From Diospyros lotus (Eukaryota; Streptophyta; Magnoliopsida; Ericales; Ebenaceae): 64,000 nt of DNA. The DNA lies in the NCBI RefSeq assembly GCF_014633365.1, contig NC_068350.1:13803787-13867786 (forward strand), in the 5' to 3' direction. This document shows positions 37,266 through 48,848 of this stretch, in pieces. Numbering within the stretch: position 1 is the first letter of the stretch; each line of letters opens with the position of its first letter. The notes beneath the pieces are model-generated. The model ran no database searches. It worked only from the letters and a program-made list of their open reading frames with translations, and was not told the origin of the DNA. Position numbers and translations under genes: made by a program.

Positions 37266-37966
37266 CAATTTCTTATAGTGATTGTGCTTCAAAACATCAC
37301 AGAAATAGACCAAGGTTTCAAAACATCACAACTTCCAGCTAGACAAAGCACTTAGAGACACACACAAGTGGGAGACAACATCCTTAAGGAATCTTATGGC
37401 CATTAAGATATAAAATAGGTCTCCACTCAACTATTTAACAAATGAGTTTGCAGGGCATGGAGAAGTCATTTAAAAATGATTCTAAAGGCTTTTTGGATTA
37501 AATAAACATTCAGCTCCCATGATTCTTGGTTTTGAAAACATTCTACTGACAGAGAGTCAGAAGTTTCGAAACATAGATAAGAGGTTTCGAAATATACTAC
37601 AAAAACTTCTTTCAAAACATATGCAACTCAAAAACGTTTGAATGCTCTGCAGACAAAGACATGAGTTTCAAAACATGATAGGGTAGGTTTCGAAACATGA
37701 TAGGGTAAGTTTGGAAACATACTTCTTAAATTCAAGATAGGTTTCGAAATATGATATGCAGATTTAGCAAACATTTAAACTTAGACCAAGAGAATTTCGA
37801 AACATCTAGAGAAGCATTTGGATTCTTTCAAACATTTAAGCATTCGCACCTAGAACTTTTTATGCATTGTTTCGAAATATGAAAGCTTATTTCGAAATGT
37901 GATTTTCATAAAGATAGATTTTGCATCAAGCACATTTTCTCATATACCAAAAAATATGATATAACA

Positions 37967-40440
37967 CCAAGGAAATATCATAAGCGGCCAAGATCTTTTA
38001 GTTTGAACTGAGTATTAAGAAACCCCTTAAGAGAATTAATAGCATCAATGTTAGGACCCGTGATGATTATGTCATCGACATATACAAGAAGTGCCACAAA
38101 AGAAGAATCACTCCCTTTAGTAAAAAGAGAATAATCCGATTGAGATTGGAGAAAGCCATGCTGAATAAGAACATGAGAAAACTTAGAAAACCACTACCTT
38201 GAGGCCTATTTTAAACCGTAGATGGACATATGAAGCTTACAAACTAGCCTCCCCCCCTGTCAAGGAACATAATTTTGGGGCTTATAACCAAGAAGAAGAT
38301 CCATGTAGACTTCCTTAAACAAGTCACCATTAAGAAAAGCATTGTTGACATCAAGTTGGATAAGGGACCAAGAATTAATGGCAACAAGAGCAAGTAACAC
38401 TTTCACTATGACTAACTTAGCAACTGGGGAAAAAGTATCCAAAAAGTCCAACCCTTTTTGCTGAGTATACCCTTTATCTACCAAGCGGGCTTTGTACCGT
38501 TCTATAAAGCCATCCAAATTATATTTAACCTTGTATACCCATTTGCACCCAATAGAATGTTTATCAGGAGGTAAGGGGATAATATACCAAGTCTTAGTTT
38601 GCTGCATAGCCTCTAATTCTGCAGCCATAACATCTTTCCAATGAGAGTGTTGGACAACCTGATGGTAAAATTAAGATTCAAAAGTGGAGGACACTATTAA
38701 AATGAAATGGTTGTATGAAAAAGAAAGCTGATCATAGGAAACAGATTTTTGTAAAAGATATAGAGGCTAGTCTATAGAGAATGATTGGTGATGCAACAAA
38801 TTGTAATGGAAATCCCTAAGATATGAAGGTGGTTTGATGGCCTTGGTTGACTGGCGAACAAAAATTGAAGGCACAACAGGGAGGGAAGGAGGAATATTAC
38901 CCGCAGGTGAAATTGAAGATGAAGGTGCATTAGGCTTAACATTAGTAGGAAATGATCAATCAGGTGCTGGTTTAGGTAGAACCAAATCAGGGAATAGTTC
39001 TACCAGATCATCAGAAGTAGTGATTGTATGAAAGGGAAACAAGTCCTCGTGAAGGACATCACAAGAAACAAAAAAGACTTGTTAACAATGTCATATAACT
39101 TATATCCTTTCATGCCGTCGGGAGGGGGGGTATAGCCAAGAAAAACACAAGATGTGGCTCTAGGTTGAAATTTAGTGTGATGAGAGGACAAGGTTGGGGC
39201 AAAATACAGGCTACCAAACACTCGTAGGGAACCATAATCAACATCAGTATGGTAAAGCACTTAATATGGAGATTGATGATGTAAAATAGGTGTTGGGATC
39301 CTATTAATTTGGTAAGCAGCAGTAAGAACACACTTCCCAAAATTTAATGGGTACTCAAGATTGAAAGAACAAGGCTCTAGCCACATTGAGAAGGTGTTGA
39401 TGTTTACGTTCAACTACAAAGTTTTATTCAGTTCTTTTAACACATGAGAACTGATGAACAACCCTTTCAGAAGCAAAATATTTCGTGAATAAGAACTCAG
39501 GGACATTGTCAGACCTAAAGCTCTTAATCCTTATGTTAAACTAAGTTTTAATGAGGGAAAAGAACTTGGGTATAATACTTCTGGCATCTGATTTATGTCT
39601 CATGAGAAAAATCCAAGTATACCTTGTGCAATCATCAACTAATGTAAGGAAATATCTATATCCAGCATGAGTGGGTGTATAATACAGGTCCCAAGTATCA
39701 TAATGAATGAGGTCCAAAGCAGATTTAGACATATTGTTATTGAAAACAAATGATAATCATCTTTGCTCAGCCAAATAAGGCACATTATCCGTATCGACAC
39801 AAACAAAAGGAAATTTCAATGCATCACTCAACTTATTTAGCCTGTCTAAAGATAAATGGCCAAGCCTTTTATGCCAAGTATCTCAACTAACAACATCTTT
39901 TATTGTATTAACTGATTTACAAATCCTATCTACTGTCTTTTTATTAGGTATACAACAATCAGCATCAAGTGCATATAGACCTTCCATAAGCCTACCCTTG
40001 CCAATCATCTTCGAATGAAATACATCCTGAATAACACATGTATGAGAGAAGAAACTAGGAGACATGGTGGAGTTGTTCTTAGTTAGTGAACTAACAGACA
40101 ATAGATTAAACTGAAATTGTGGCACAAAGAGAACATTCTCAAGCACCAATTCAGAAGTAAGCCTCATAGACCCAATAGAAGAAACCAAGATCTGGTTATG
40201 GTTAGGCAATGTAACATATACATTGTGAACAGGCCTTAGATGATCAAAAGATGACTTATTAAAACATATGTGGCTTGTAACACAAGAATCTATTATCTAA
40301 TATCTAGGATAATTAAATATATGACTGATTAAGGTCGAAAAACAAATACCTGAGGCTTTATCAGGAATATCAGATTCAGTAGGGACTTTAGTAGATGATA
40401 GATGAGAACTCAACATACTCATCAACTATTGGTACTGCAC
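37967..40440 (-). pseudogene. copia-B gag-pol remnant (upstream part)
   Basis: Minus-strand order from the right: a protease-like IIDSC segment near 40290, a pre-integrase and LTSELVLENVLFVPQFQFN region (39883-40209), integrase core (39541-39732, LDLIHYDTWDLYY then RYFLTLVDDCTRYTWIF), integrase C-terminal part (39000-39340, GSLRVFGSLYF then CVFLGY) and RT (38260-38628, GCKWVYKVKYN then RYKARLVDKGYTQQ and LIQLDVNNAFLNGDL). RT continues to 37972 with YVDD-type residues, then breaks at the insertion. Frames change repeatedly and stops are present. No gag body or 5' LTR is seen, because the element stops at about 40440. Confidence 0.85.
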
Positions 40441-43240
40441 ATAACTTGATGACTTTGGAAATTAGGTCTGAGCTTTCGAGCTATGGTAACCAAGGCTAAA
40501 GCTAACTTCTCTATCTCCTGGTACCGAACTTCAGGCCCTTGCAAAACTTTACTGAAGAAATAGATCAGTCATTGTATTTTTTCATCTTCCCTTATTAACA
40601 CCGAGCTGAGTGCACCTTCAGAGATGGAGAGGTAGAGCTGAAGCTCTTTGACAGGCTTCGACTTGGAGAGAATGGGAATGGTTGTTATAAAATTCTTCAG
40701 TTCTTGGAATGAGGCTTCGCACTTTTCCATCCATCGGAACTCTATTGGCTTCTTCAAACATTGGAAGAACGGTTGGGCCTGGTTTGTTGATTTCAAGAGG
40801 AAATAGGAAAGGGTGGCAATCTAGCCTATCAGTCATAAGACCTCTTTCACATTGTTAAAGTTGCACGTTTTGAGGATAGCTTGGCACTTGTTAGGGTTGG
40901 CTTCTATCCCTTAACTGGTGAGCATGAATCTGAGAAACTTCCCAACTTGTACACCAAAAATGCACTTTTCAGGATTCAACCTCAAGTTATGTCATCGGAT
41001 TTGCTCGAAGATTTCAGTCAGATTCTAGTAATGATCTCCATTCTTTGACGTTTTGTCCACCATATCATCAATGTACCCCTAGATGTTTTGACTTATTTGA
41101 TCGGCAAACACTTTATTTATTAGTCATTGTTATGTAGCTCCTGCGTTCTTCAATCCAAATGGCATGAGTCTATAATAGAAGTTCGCTTCTTTAGTGATGA
41201 AAGCTATCTTTTCCTTATCATTCGTGTGCATTCAGATCTGGATGTGTATGCATCCATGAATCTGGGATATCTGTACCCCGAGGCTCCATCCACCAATTGA
41301 TCGATGTTCGATAAGGGGTAAGAATCCTTTGGGCATGCTTTGTTTGAATCAGTGAAGTCTATGCACATCCTCCATTTGCTTGATGACTTCTTTACCATCA
41401 CCACATTTGATAGCTACGTGGTATAATATATCTCCCTTATGAATCCCGTTTGGAGGAGCTTCAATTTCTCCTCAACTATTGCTTGTCGCCTTTCCTCGCC
41501 CAATTTTCATTTCCTTTGTGTTACTAGTTTTAGGTTTGAATCTATCGCTAACTTGTGGCAAATGAAGGATAGGTCAATGCCCGGCATGTCTGCAGGCGTT
41601 TAGGGAAAAAGGTTGATGTTCTACTGCAACAGCTTGGTCATTTGCTCCTTGACGTGATGGGGAAGCGCAGTGCTGCCATCTATTCTGGACAACTTCCCAA
41701 ACTCATGGGAAGTAACTCCTCCTAACTTGTGGTTGACTATCCAGGAACTCACTTTGTGAATCTAGCTTGACCATGTTTACGCTGTGATATGCATATCCAC
41801 TACTAATGGCAATGATTTGGATTTTATGGCTCCCCTTGTCAAGTGGGAAGCGTTGAATTCTCAAGCTATCATTGTAGCACTGCTAGGCCTCCTTTTGGTT
41901 GATGTGGACTACTCCAAGCTCGGTGGCTAAAATTGGAAACTTCATTACTAAGTGTGGTGTAGAAACGATTTCGCCCAAGGGGTTGAGGGATGGATGGCCC
42001 AGTAGGGCAATATAAGGTGTTTGAAAATCAACCACTAGGTACTTGACGTTGACTATTTTGAGTAGTGGAGCTAACCCAAATGTAGTCAACAACTCAATGT
42101 ATCCCTTTACATTCACCTGCTCCCTTGAGAAACCGACCATATTTTCTTTAAATGGCTTTAAATCTTCTTCTGGTATCCCTAGCTTCATTAAAGTTGTCAA
42201 GTATAGTAAGTCAGTCGAGTTGCTCTGGTCCACTAGGACCTTCTTGACGATAAAGTTGGTTGCGAGCACTGATATCACCATGGGATCGTCTAAGTTCTGG
42301 TCGATCCTAGCATAGTCTTCATTAGTGAAGGAGATTATTGGGTGTCTGGCCATTCTTCTTGGTCGGTGTTTAGTGCTTCTAACGATCATCACTGCCCTCA
42401 GGTGATGCCTTCTTATCGAGCTGAAATCTCCTCTGCTTGGGAAGCCCTCGAAAATTGTGTCGATAACCCCCCGTATTTGATCTATGGGGGCCTCTTGGCT
42501 TCTTGACCTCCATCAGCCCTAGGTTTTCTTTGTTGGCTACTGCTTTTCCTTGGACATTAGTCATCATGTGGCTCTCTACTCCAAGTCCGTCTCTTATAGA
42601 CATACCATTAGAGGTGGCCTTTTTGACTAGCCTCTTGATTAGGTCCTTGAAGGTAGTACATTCTTCGATCGTGTGGTTGAACATGCAATGATAATCATAA
42701 TGCCTACTGGTGTTCACATTAAGGTCGGGGTTAGGCTGGGCTCTCACTTCGGGAAGTGGAATGACCCTTGAGTTATAGACTTCTTGAAAGATCTAATCTC
42801 AACTTGTCATTAATGGGGTGTAAGTGTCATAGCGCAATCGGGGTGACTCAGGAACTTGGGTTGGCTTTCTTTATCCCCTGGCTCGGTCTTTGTTCCCTTA
42901 TCTTTGGCTAGAGTCCCTATTAGAATGGTGACGATGCTCAACAGATGGCCCTGGTCGCTGATTCGGCTGTGGTTGGGAGTTATCGCATCTAGCAGCCGAC
43001 ACATCTTTCACATTTATATATCCAGTGGCTCATAATTAAAGCTTGTCAAGGTTAGCAAAAGGCTTGTAAGCTAGAGAGTTGGCAAAAGACCCCGGCCTTG
43101 AGCCTTGCCATGATGGCATGCAGGGAGATAGTCGAGTTGAGGTCCCTGATTTGAATGGCCTTCGGGTTAAACTAATTCATGAAAGCTCAGAGCAACTCAC
43201 TCGCTCCTTACTTCAGGTTGATCAAGATAGATGAGGTTTT
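40441..43240 (-). pseudogene. gypsy-B gag-pol remnant (Tat-like)
   Basis: Minus-strand order from the right: gag pieces (about 42800-43200), the gag end with a C/H knuckle-like CMFNHTIEECTTFKDLI (42379-42747), a retroviral-type protease region (41883-42392) where the active-site block reads VLVDQSNSTDLLY, RT start (41204-41404, WRMCIDFTDSNKACPKD) and RT end with RNase H (40441-40836, EASFQELKNFITT then LSSVLIREDEKIQ). The protease DxGSS glycine position is altered. It is broken by stops and shifts, and integrase is absent. The left end abuts copia-B without any visible LTR. Confidence 0.8.
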
Positions 43241-43800
43241 ATGGTGAGCTCGATTGGTGGAAAAATGTGTGAGAAAACGGGTGGTGAGCTCGAAAAAGTC
43301 ATGGATGGAACCTGGCTCAAGAGTAGAGAACCACAACAAGGCCCAAGGAGGTTGGTAGGATTGGCTGCAATGACGGCAGAATGTCACGATCCAACAATCT
43401 TCGCGGCGATGTGGTTGGCACTTGCAAGGACTCCGACGGTCAAGTTAGTGAGGATTCAGAATGTTAGTATTGGTAAGACTTGGAAAGAGCATACATTGGC
43501 CTGTGATCAGGCTGGCTTATATAGAGACGAAGGTACGTTGCGTGTTATCGGCTGTCATGGGAGGATAGAAGGTTGAGATACACAATAGTGATAGGGATCG
43601 TCCTTAAGGATCTCGAATTTGATGAAGATTGCGAGCTAATGTGGATCAGCATATGAGTTGTTCAAGATTGATAGAATCCGTTACTGGCGCAAGGATCTTG
43701 GATTAAATGGAAAGGTTGTTTGATCTTCTTGGGTTAAGATCTAGCATGGGGATCGGGCTAAGTGCCAAGTAGCGGGCTTGCCCAATGGATCAATATGATC
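43241..43800 (-). repeat. probable LTR/leader remnant of gypsy-B
   Basis: On the minus strand there is a TATA-like CTATATAAGCC (about 43514-43524) followed, about 70 bases further, by CTAACTTGACCGTCGGAG. The other two Tat-like LTRs in this window carry a closely similar motif. The borders cannot be placed, and the open frame at 43241-43576 shows no family resemblance. Confidence 0.45.
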
Positions 43801-46800
43801 CAAATAGTAGTTATGAAATTGTATAATAAATTAAAATTTAATAATTTTTAATTATAAATTAAAGTTTAATGACTTTTTTTGTATCTTAATTAAAATTTAG
43901 TGTTCATTTATATTATTTAACAATAAAAATACTAATTGAGGTTAAGTTTTGTCAAATGTGATAGAGTTGATGCTTTTTGGAGATAAGAATGCTAATTCTT
44001 TTGTGGTTGTTGTGCTCTTATAATTAATGAGTTCGATTTTTCTTTTCCTCGGTGGCTATCATAAGCTTTGGACCGATTCGTCCTTTTCAGCTACCCACTA
44101 AAAAGTAAAGGGCTGGCTAGAATTAGGTTCCGGTGTGAGGTACTTTTTACTAATTCAGTGAGAAGTGATGACAATATAAAGAATCCTATGCAATAGGAGC
44201 CATGTCATGCCACTCGGCTAAAATATGAGAGAAGATAAAAGAGTAGATGACAAGAGACAGTTCGAGATTAGGTAGAAGTGATGATAGAGCATTCTCCCCA
44301 ACTGATAACTATTGATTATACGTACTCTAGTAGTTTATAACTTTTTAAGGGCCTTTTATAAATTTGGTGGTATGAAATGAAAGCCCAGCAAAAATTGGAA
44401 TGTAAATGTGAATTAACTAAAATTATGTTTGGTTGTAGCTTTGAAATGGAGACTATAAAACCATTTTATTATAATATGTGGGAATGGAATGGTCTTTCCT
44501 TCCAATTTGGGTCGGTTGAATTTTAATTTCATTTCATTAAATATAGTTTTAATTACTTTTTCAGTTTCTATATATATTTTCCAAAAGTTATAAAAATATT
44601 CTTAGACAAAAGAAAATTCCTAACACTTAAAAAATAATAATCTTACTGAATCTGAGTCTTTTAAAATTACGTAATCTGCCTTACATATATATAATCTTTT
44701 GGGCGTATAATTTATTCTACACGTACGTTTGTTGCCTGAAGCTGTCTTGATTTTCACTGGAGATAACTGTTAGCTGGGGTGCATACATGCAGTGTCCGAC
44801 TCGATTAGTAGGGTTAGTTGTATGTGCTGATGCATTATTATCTTTTGATATTCTCTTCTTATAAGGGAGAAAATTGTAAAAAGTCAAAGTTCTGATCAAA
44901 TTCTAGCAATTAATTAAATTAATGCCTCCCAGTAAAAAAATAATTACAATTTCGATGATAATTATTAGGTAGTAAAAGATGGTGGGCGGGGTCTTTTGAG
45001 TCAACGGCGGCTGCGTGTGAATGAATGACGAGTCAGCTAATATTAGTTAGGGGTGACTAAAATTTTACCTTTTAAATAAAATAATTAAATTGAATGGATT
45101 GAAATTATATTTTGAATCAGTTTAAGTTAAGGTTGGGTTTGATTTGATTTTTAAATTTGATAATTTTAATTATTTTGTTTTGATTCAAATTTTATATTAA
45201 AAAAATTAAAATAATCAAAGAAATCAAAATATCTTTTTTTTCTCGAGTAAAAAGAATTTTTTTAATTAAGTAATATTATTTTTATTTAAATAATAAATAT
45301 TTTTAATTAAATAATATTATTTTTACTTGAATAACAATTCTTTTTAATCGAGAAATATTTTTTAATTAAAATTTATTTATAAAGATTAAAAATTATTCTT
45401 AATCAAATAACTTTTTTTTACTCGAGTAATATTTATTTTTATACTTGAGTAATAAAATTTTTTAATCAAGTAATATTCTTCTTACTCAATTAACTTTATT
45501 TTTACTTGATTAACTCTTATTTTTTTTTTGGGGGGGTTAATTTAGTTTTTTCGTATTTATTCAATTTTTTTGATCAATTTAATTTTTTTTTTTGTATTTG
45601 TTCAATTTTTTATTTTTAATGTATTCGGTTACTTTGATTCGATTTTTTATATACGTTCTATTATTTGAATTTTAGCATTTCATTTAATTCAATAACCAAA
45701 TTGACAAAATACTCACCCAAAATTAATTACTTTAAATTAGTTAAAAATAGGGATTTTGCTTGCACTAGTTAAAGTGCGTTGAATGTATTTTGTTTTAAAT
45801 ATTTAAAGTTATTTATTAATTAATAATAAATATAAAATATTTTAATAATCAATAAAAATATTTAAATACTAAAAATAAAATATATGAAATATATCTTAAT
45901 AAATATACCGACGACATTCACTAACACAACGATCAAAACAATACAAATTTATTAGGTAGTAAAAGATGGTGGGCAGGGTCTTGCTATATCATTTTTACTC
46001 GAGTCACTTTTATTCTTATACTTGAGTAATAATTTGTTTTAATCGATTAATATTTTTGAACTAAAATCTGTTCACAAAGATTAATTTAGTAAAATTTATT
46101 TTTAATTAAGTAATATTTTTTTATTCAATTAACATTTATTTTTGATTTTTTTGATTGGTTCAATTTTTTTCGTGTTTATTTGATTTTTTTAATTTTTAAT
46201 TTGTTCAATTTTCATATTTATTCTATTTGTTTGATTTAATTTTTTTTGTATATATTATATTATTTGAGTAGCATTTTGATTAATTTGAAGTGATCGAATC
46301 CTCGCCCCGTATTAATTACTTAAATTAGATAAAGCAAGGATTTTACTCCCACGAGTTAAGTTGTGGTGAATATATTTTATTTTAAATATTTGAAGCTGTT
46401 TATTAATTAATAATAAATACATAAAATTTTATTAATCAATAATTAATAAAAATATTTAAATATTAAAAATAAAATAAAAGATATCTTAATAAATATACCG
46501 AGAACATTCACTAACACAACGATTAAAACAATACAAAATTAAAGGGAGGGACTGACAGAGAAACTTCTGGTCTTCAAGCCAAACAGTAAAATAAAAAATG
46601 ATGGATTTCGTCTCAACGCATACGATTGTTTTGCCAATCCCAAAGTCCGAATCAAGACCCAATTTTATAAATTAATTTGAAGACTTAAAAGTCTTCACTT
46701 TCCCTGCAAAGGGTTGTTGTATGGGTATGTTTGATATTCATTTTTTTATTTGGAAAAGATTTTTTTTTCATTTAATTCTTCACCTTTGTACTGTTTGACA

Positions 46801-47560
46801 ATTAATTTTTTTTTTGTGAGAACTCATTTTCCCATTCCTCCTCTCCTCACGCGATGGTTTTTTTTTTCAAATTAAGGAAATGAAATTCCTTAAGAGGAGG
46901 AGTTCTGATTTTTTAGGCAATTGAAATCCACTGTGCTCGCATTCTTCCACTGTCTAGGCTTAGGCACTTATAATTTTGTTTCTGAAAGTTCTCAAAATTA
47001 CTTTCAATGCTTAGGCTTATTGCTGGAGCTGAACAAAAGGACCTATGAAAAAGAAAATGTATAGAAAAAAAAATAAAAATCACATATAAATTAATAAGTT
47101 TGGAAAATATTTTTTTTTAATTTTGTGGTTTCATTTCTTTGAGAAAATAATTTAGTTAACTTAAAATACGTTATTATTTTGATTTTTTATATAAAATTAA
47201 ATATTTTTTAATACATTTTCACTATTAAATTCTATGAAAAATGTGTCAATTTTTTATGAAAAATAATGCCTATCAAACATGAAATATTAGAAAAATGATC
47301 AAATTCTATGAAAAATATTATCAATCAAACAGCAAAAGATAGAAAATAACATCATTTTTTAAGTAGAAAATTATACCAATCAAAAAATTTAAACTTCTAA
47401 TTTTCAAGAATTCAATTCCTTGTAATTCATTTTCGTTCTACCTAAATTCTACTCTTGCAATAAAACGCACCCTAAGAGTGTAATAAATAGGGTTGTGCTT
47501 GACTGGTGACTTTGGCATGCAAACGTCATGTATTTTATTTGAGATATTTGCAAAGCCAAC
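43801..47560. other. AT-rich intergenic DNA, no gene seen
   Basis: It is very AT-rich with long T runs. No coding region is visible. It contains the imperfect duplication listed separately, and its right edge leads into the DUF247 gene promoter. Confidence 0.6.
44965..46540. repeat. imperfect tandem duplication with internal deletion
   Basis: GGTAGTAAAAGATGGTGGGC occurs at 44969 and 45955. The segment ending AACATTCACTAACACAACGA-like occurs at about 45908 and 46498. The two copies are thus about 990 and 590 bp, the second lacking roughly 400 bp. Both contain similar ACTTGAGTAAT-rich and AAATATTT-rich text. The origin is unknown. Confidence 0.65.
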
Positions 47561-47567
47561 AATTTCG

Positions 47568-47578
47568 CTATATATAAA
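47568..47578 (+). promoter_or_regulatory. likely TATA box of the DUF247 gene
   Basis: CTATATATAAAT lies about 100 bases upstream of the ATG at 47671, leaving room for a leader of about 70 bases. Confidence 0.6.
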
Positions 47579-47670
47579 TCAATGACAATGGTGCTTCTTT
47601 GATTTGCAAGCATTTCCCCCCCGGCCACTGTCAACCATTGCCCCTTCTAGTTTCGGTCCCAACCAAAGCC

Positions 47671-48282
47671 ATGGACACTGATACACAGAGCCTTAGAGAC
47701 GACATCTTCATCCAAATCAGCCAACCTCAGTTAATTACTCCACAGAGGACCATTTACAGAGTCCCCGACGATCTTCGCAAGCTCAAGGAAAGCGCCTATA
47801 TCCCTCGCTTCGTCTCCATTGGTCCTCTTCACAGCCACGACCAACACCTCAAAAACTCACGCGTCAACAATACCAAGACCAAATGCGTCAAAGCACTTAT
47901 TTACAGGGCCGCCAAATCCGAGAAGCAAGCAAGGGAAATAGTGCAAAAGTGTCTGACGACGATGGAAGAGTCCATCGGCGAGGCCCAGAACTACTACCCG
48001 AAAGAAAAACCTGCGACGCTGAATACGGAGATGCTTTTCTTGGATGGCTCCTTTATTCTGGAGCTTCTCTACAGGCACTACGATATCGCAGTTCTCCAGA
48101 AGAAGAAGGTTGACCAAATTCCCGAACTGGGCATTGATAGCGCCGTGGCCTACTGCACTGTTCAGCGAGATTTGCTGTTGCTCGAGAACCAGCTTCCATT
48201 CTCTGTTCTTGATACTCTTTTCCACCTGCTCACAGAGTCTCAAATCGGCACCCAGAAAGGCCCTTCTTTGATTGAATACTGA
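47671..48282 (+). pseudogene. DUF247 family protein, truncated by LTR insertion
   Basis: The predicted product has 203 residues and matches the N-terminal half of plant DUF247 proteins: IYRVPDDLRKL, then AYIPRFVSIGPLH, then LDGSFILELLYRHY and the RDLLLLENQLPFSVLDTLF block. These proteins are usually 400-500 residues with a C-terminal membrane segment, which is missing here. Biochemical function is unknown. I chose the ATG at 47671 because it follows a TATA box at a normal distance and begins the conserved part; the frame is open further upstream but has no ATG. The stop codon at 48280-48282 is the first three bases of the Tat-A LTR, so the insertion itself ends the protein. The rest of the gene would lie beyond the element, outside this window. 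No other damage is seen. Confidence 0.85.
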
Positions 48283-48830
48283 TGATAATCTTCTGAAGTG
48301 GTAGGCACACGTTCCCTTCTTACCTCTTCGAACGTACCTGCAATGGAGACGGGGATTTGCTCCCCCGGTCAATCTCCGACGATCAAGTCAGATATCCTCT
48401 CAAACCGAATTCAGTATATTTACTTAAATTATATGCAGAAAGAAGAAAGAAGTCCCCTTCTCTTACCTCGCATTCCCCTTTTAACCTTTTCTCAGGATAA
48501 GGATCATGGAGAGATCTTCGGGATCTCCCCTCCGCCTTTCTCGGAACCTTTCTGATAAGGATTTCATAATAGCATCCATCTTCGAAGGGTTTGGGATAGC
48601 TGCTGCCTCCGTGACCTTCGGCGAGTTAGTATATTCCTATGGCCTCGGAGATTTCCTTACTAAGTGCCTATCCGATTGATGTGGCGATGCTTATCTGCTA
48701 TGTGTCTTCTAGATCTAAACAAGATGATCGCAGGCGAAACTCCCTATTAGGGAACATGTGTCCTGGCCGCAATTGGATATCTGCCCGGGGTATTGGCGTA
48801 ATTATGGGACCGAGGGCATTCTCCTCATCA
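48280..48830 (-). repeat. 3' LTR of Tat-A
   Basis: The segment begins TGATGATAATC and ends CTCCTCATCA, so TGATGA/TCATCA tips are inverted. The minus-strand polypurine tract lies just outside the right edge. The left flank AATAC (48275-48279) would be one copy of the target duplication, but the other copy is outside the window. The start at 48280 rather than 48283 is chosen for the better inverted tips. Confidence 0.7.
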
Positions 48831-48848
48831 CTTGCCCCCCCACTTCTT
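48831..48848 (-). other. polypurine tract of Tat-A
   Basis: On the minus strand AGAAGTGGGGGGGCAAG immediately precedes the LTR. Confidence 0.75.

Larger units (their letters stand above)
19527..37280 (+). mobile_element. CACTA-1, large En/Spm-type transposon with nested insertions
   Basis: The left end CACTACAAGAATTTGGGAG and the right end CTCAATTTCTTATAGTG are inverted repeats with the diagnostic CACTA tips. A 3-bp duplication ATT flanks it (19524-19526 and 37281-37283). It encodes, in order, a TNP2-type transposase and a Transposase_24/TNPA-like protein, the classic two-gene plan. Without its three insertions (CACTA-2, the gag-only element and solo LTR D) it is about 7.5 kb. Both genes are broken, so it is not autonomous now. 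Confidence 0.95.
18498..37966 (-). mobile_element. LTR-like unit C (solo LTR), split by CACTA-1
   Basis: The left end is TGTTAGTTC and the right end GATATAACA. The flanks are CAAAG (18493-18497) and CCAAG (37967-37971), a 5-bp duplication with one mismatch that also matches the expected uninterrupted copia sequence. Without the 17.76-kb CACTA and its duplication the unit is about 1.7 kb with no coding domain, so I call it a solo LTR. On the minus strand it ends with a C-rich AATTCACC block before AACA, a pattern common at the 3' end of some plant LTRs. It carries many GTTTCGAAAC-like palindromes. Confidence 0.75.

Noticed and set aside
37290..37900. GTTTCGAAAC motifs as canonical heat-shock elements
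   Set aside because: Heat-shock elements need a two-base gap between the TTC and GAA units; here the units abut, so the match is not canonical.
43241..43576. 111-codon plus-strand frame as a host gene
   Set aside because: No family resemblance, and the region shares a TATA box and motif layout with minus-strand Tat-like LTRs.
47883..48372. Other frames over the DUF247 gene on both strands
   Set aside because: They are shadows of the DUF247 frame, which alone shows family conservation.
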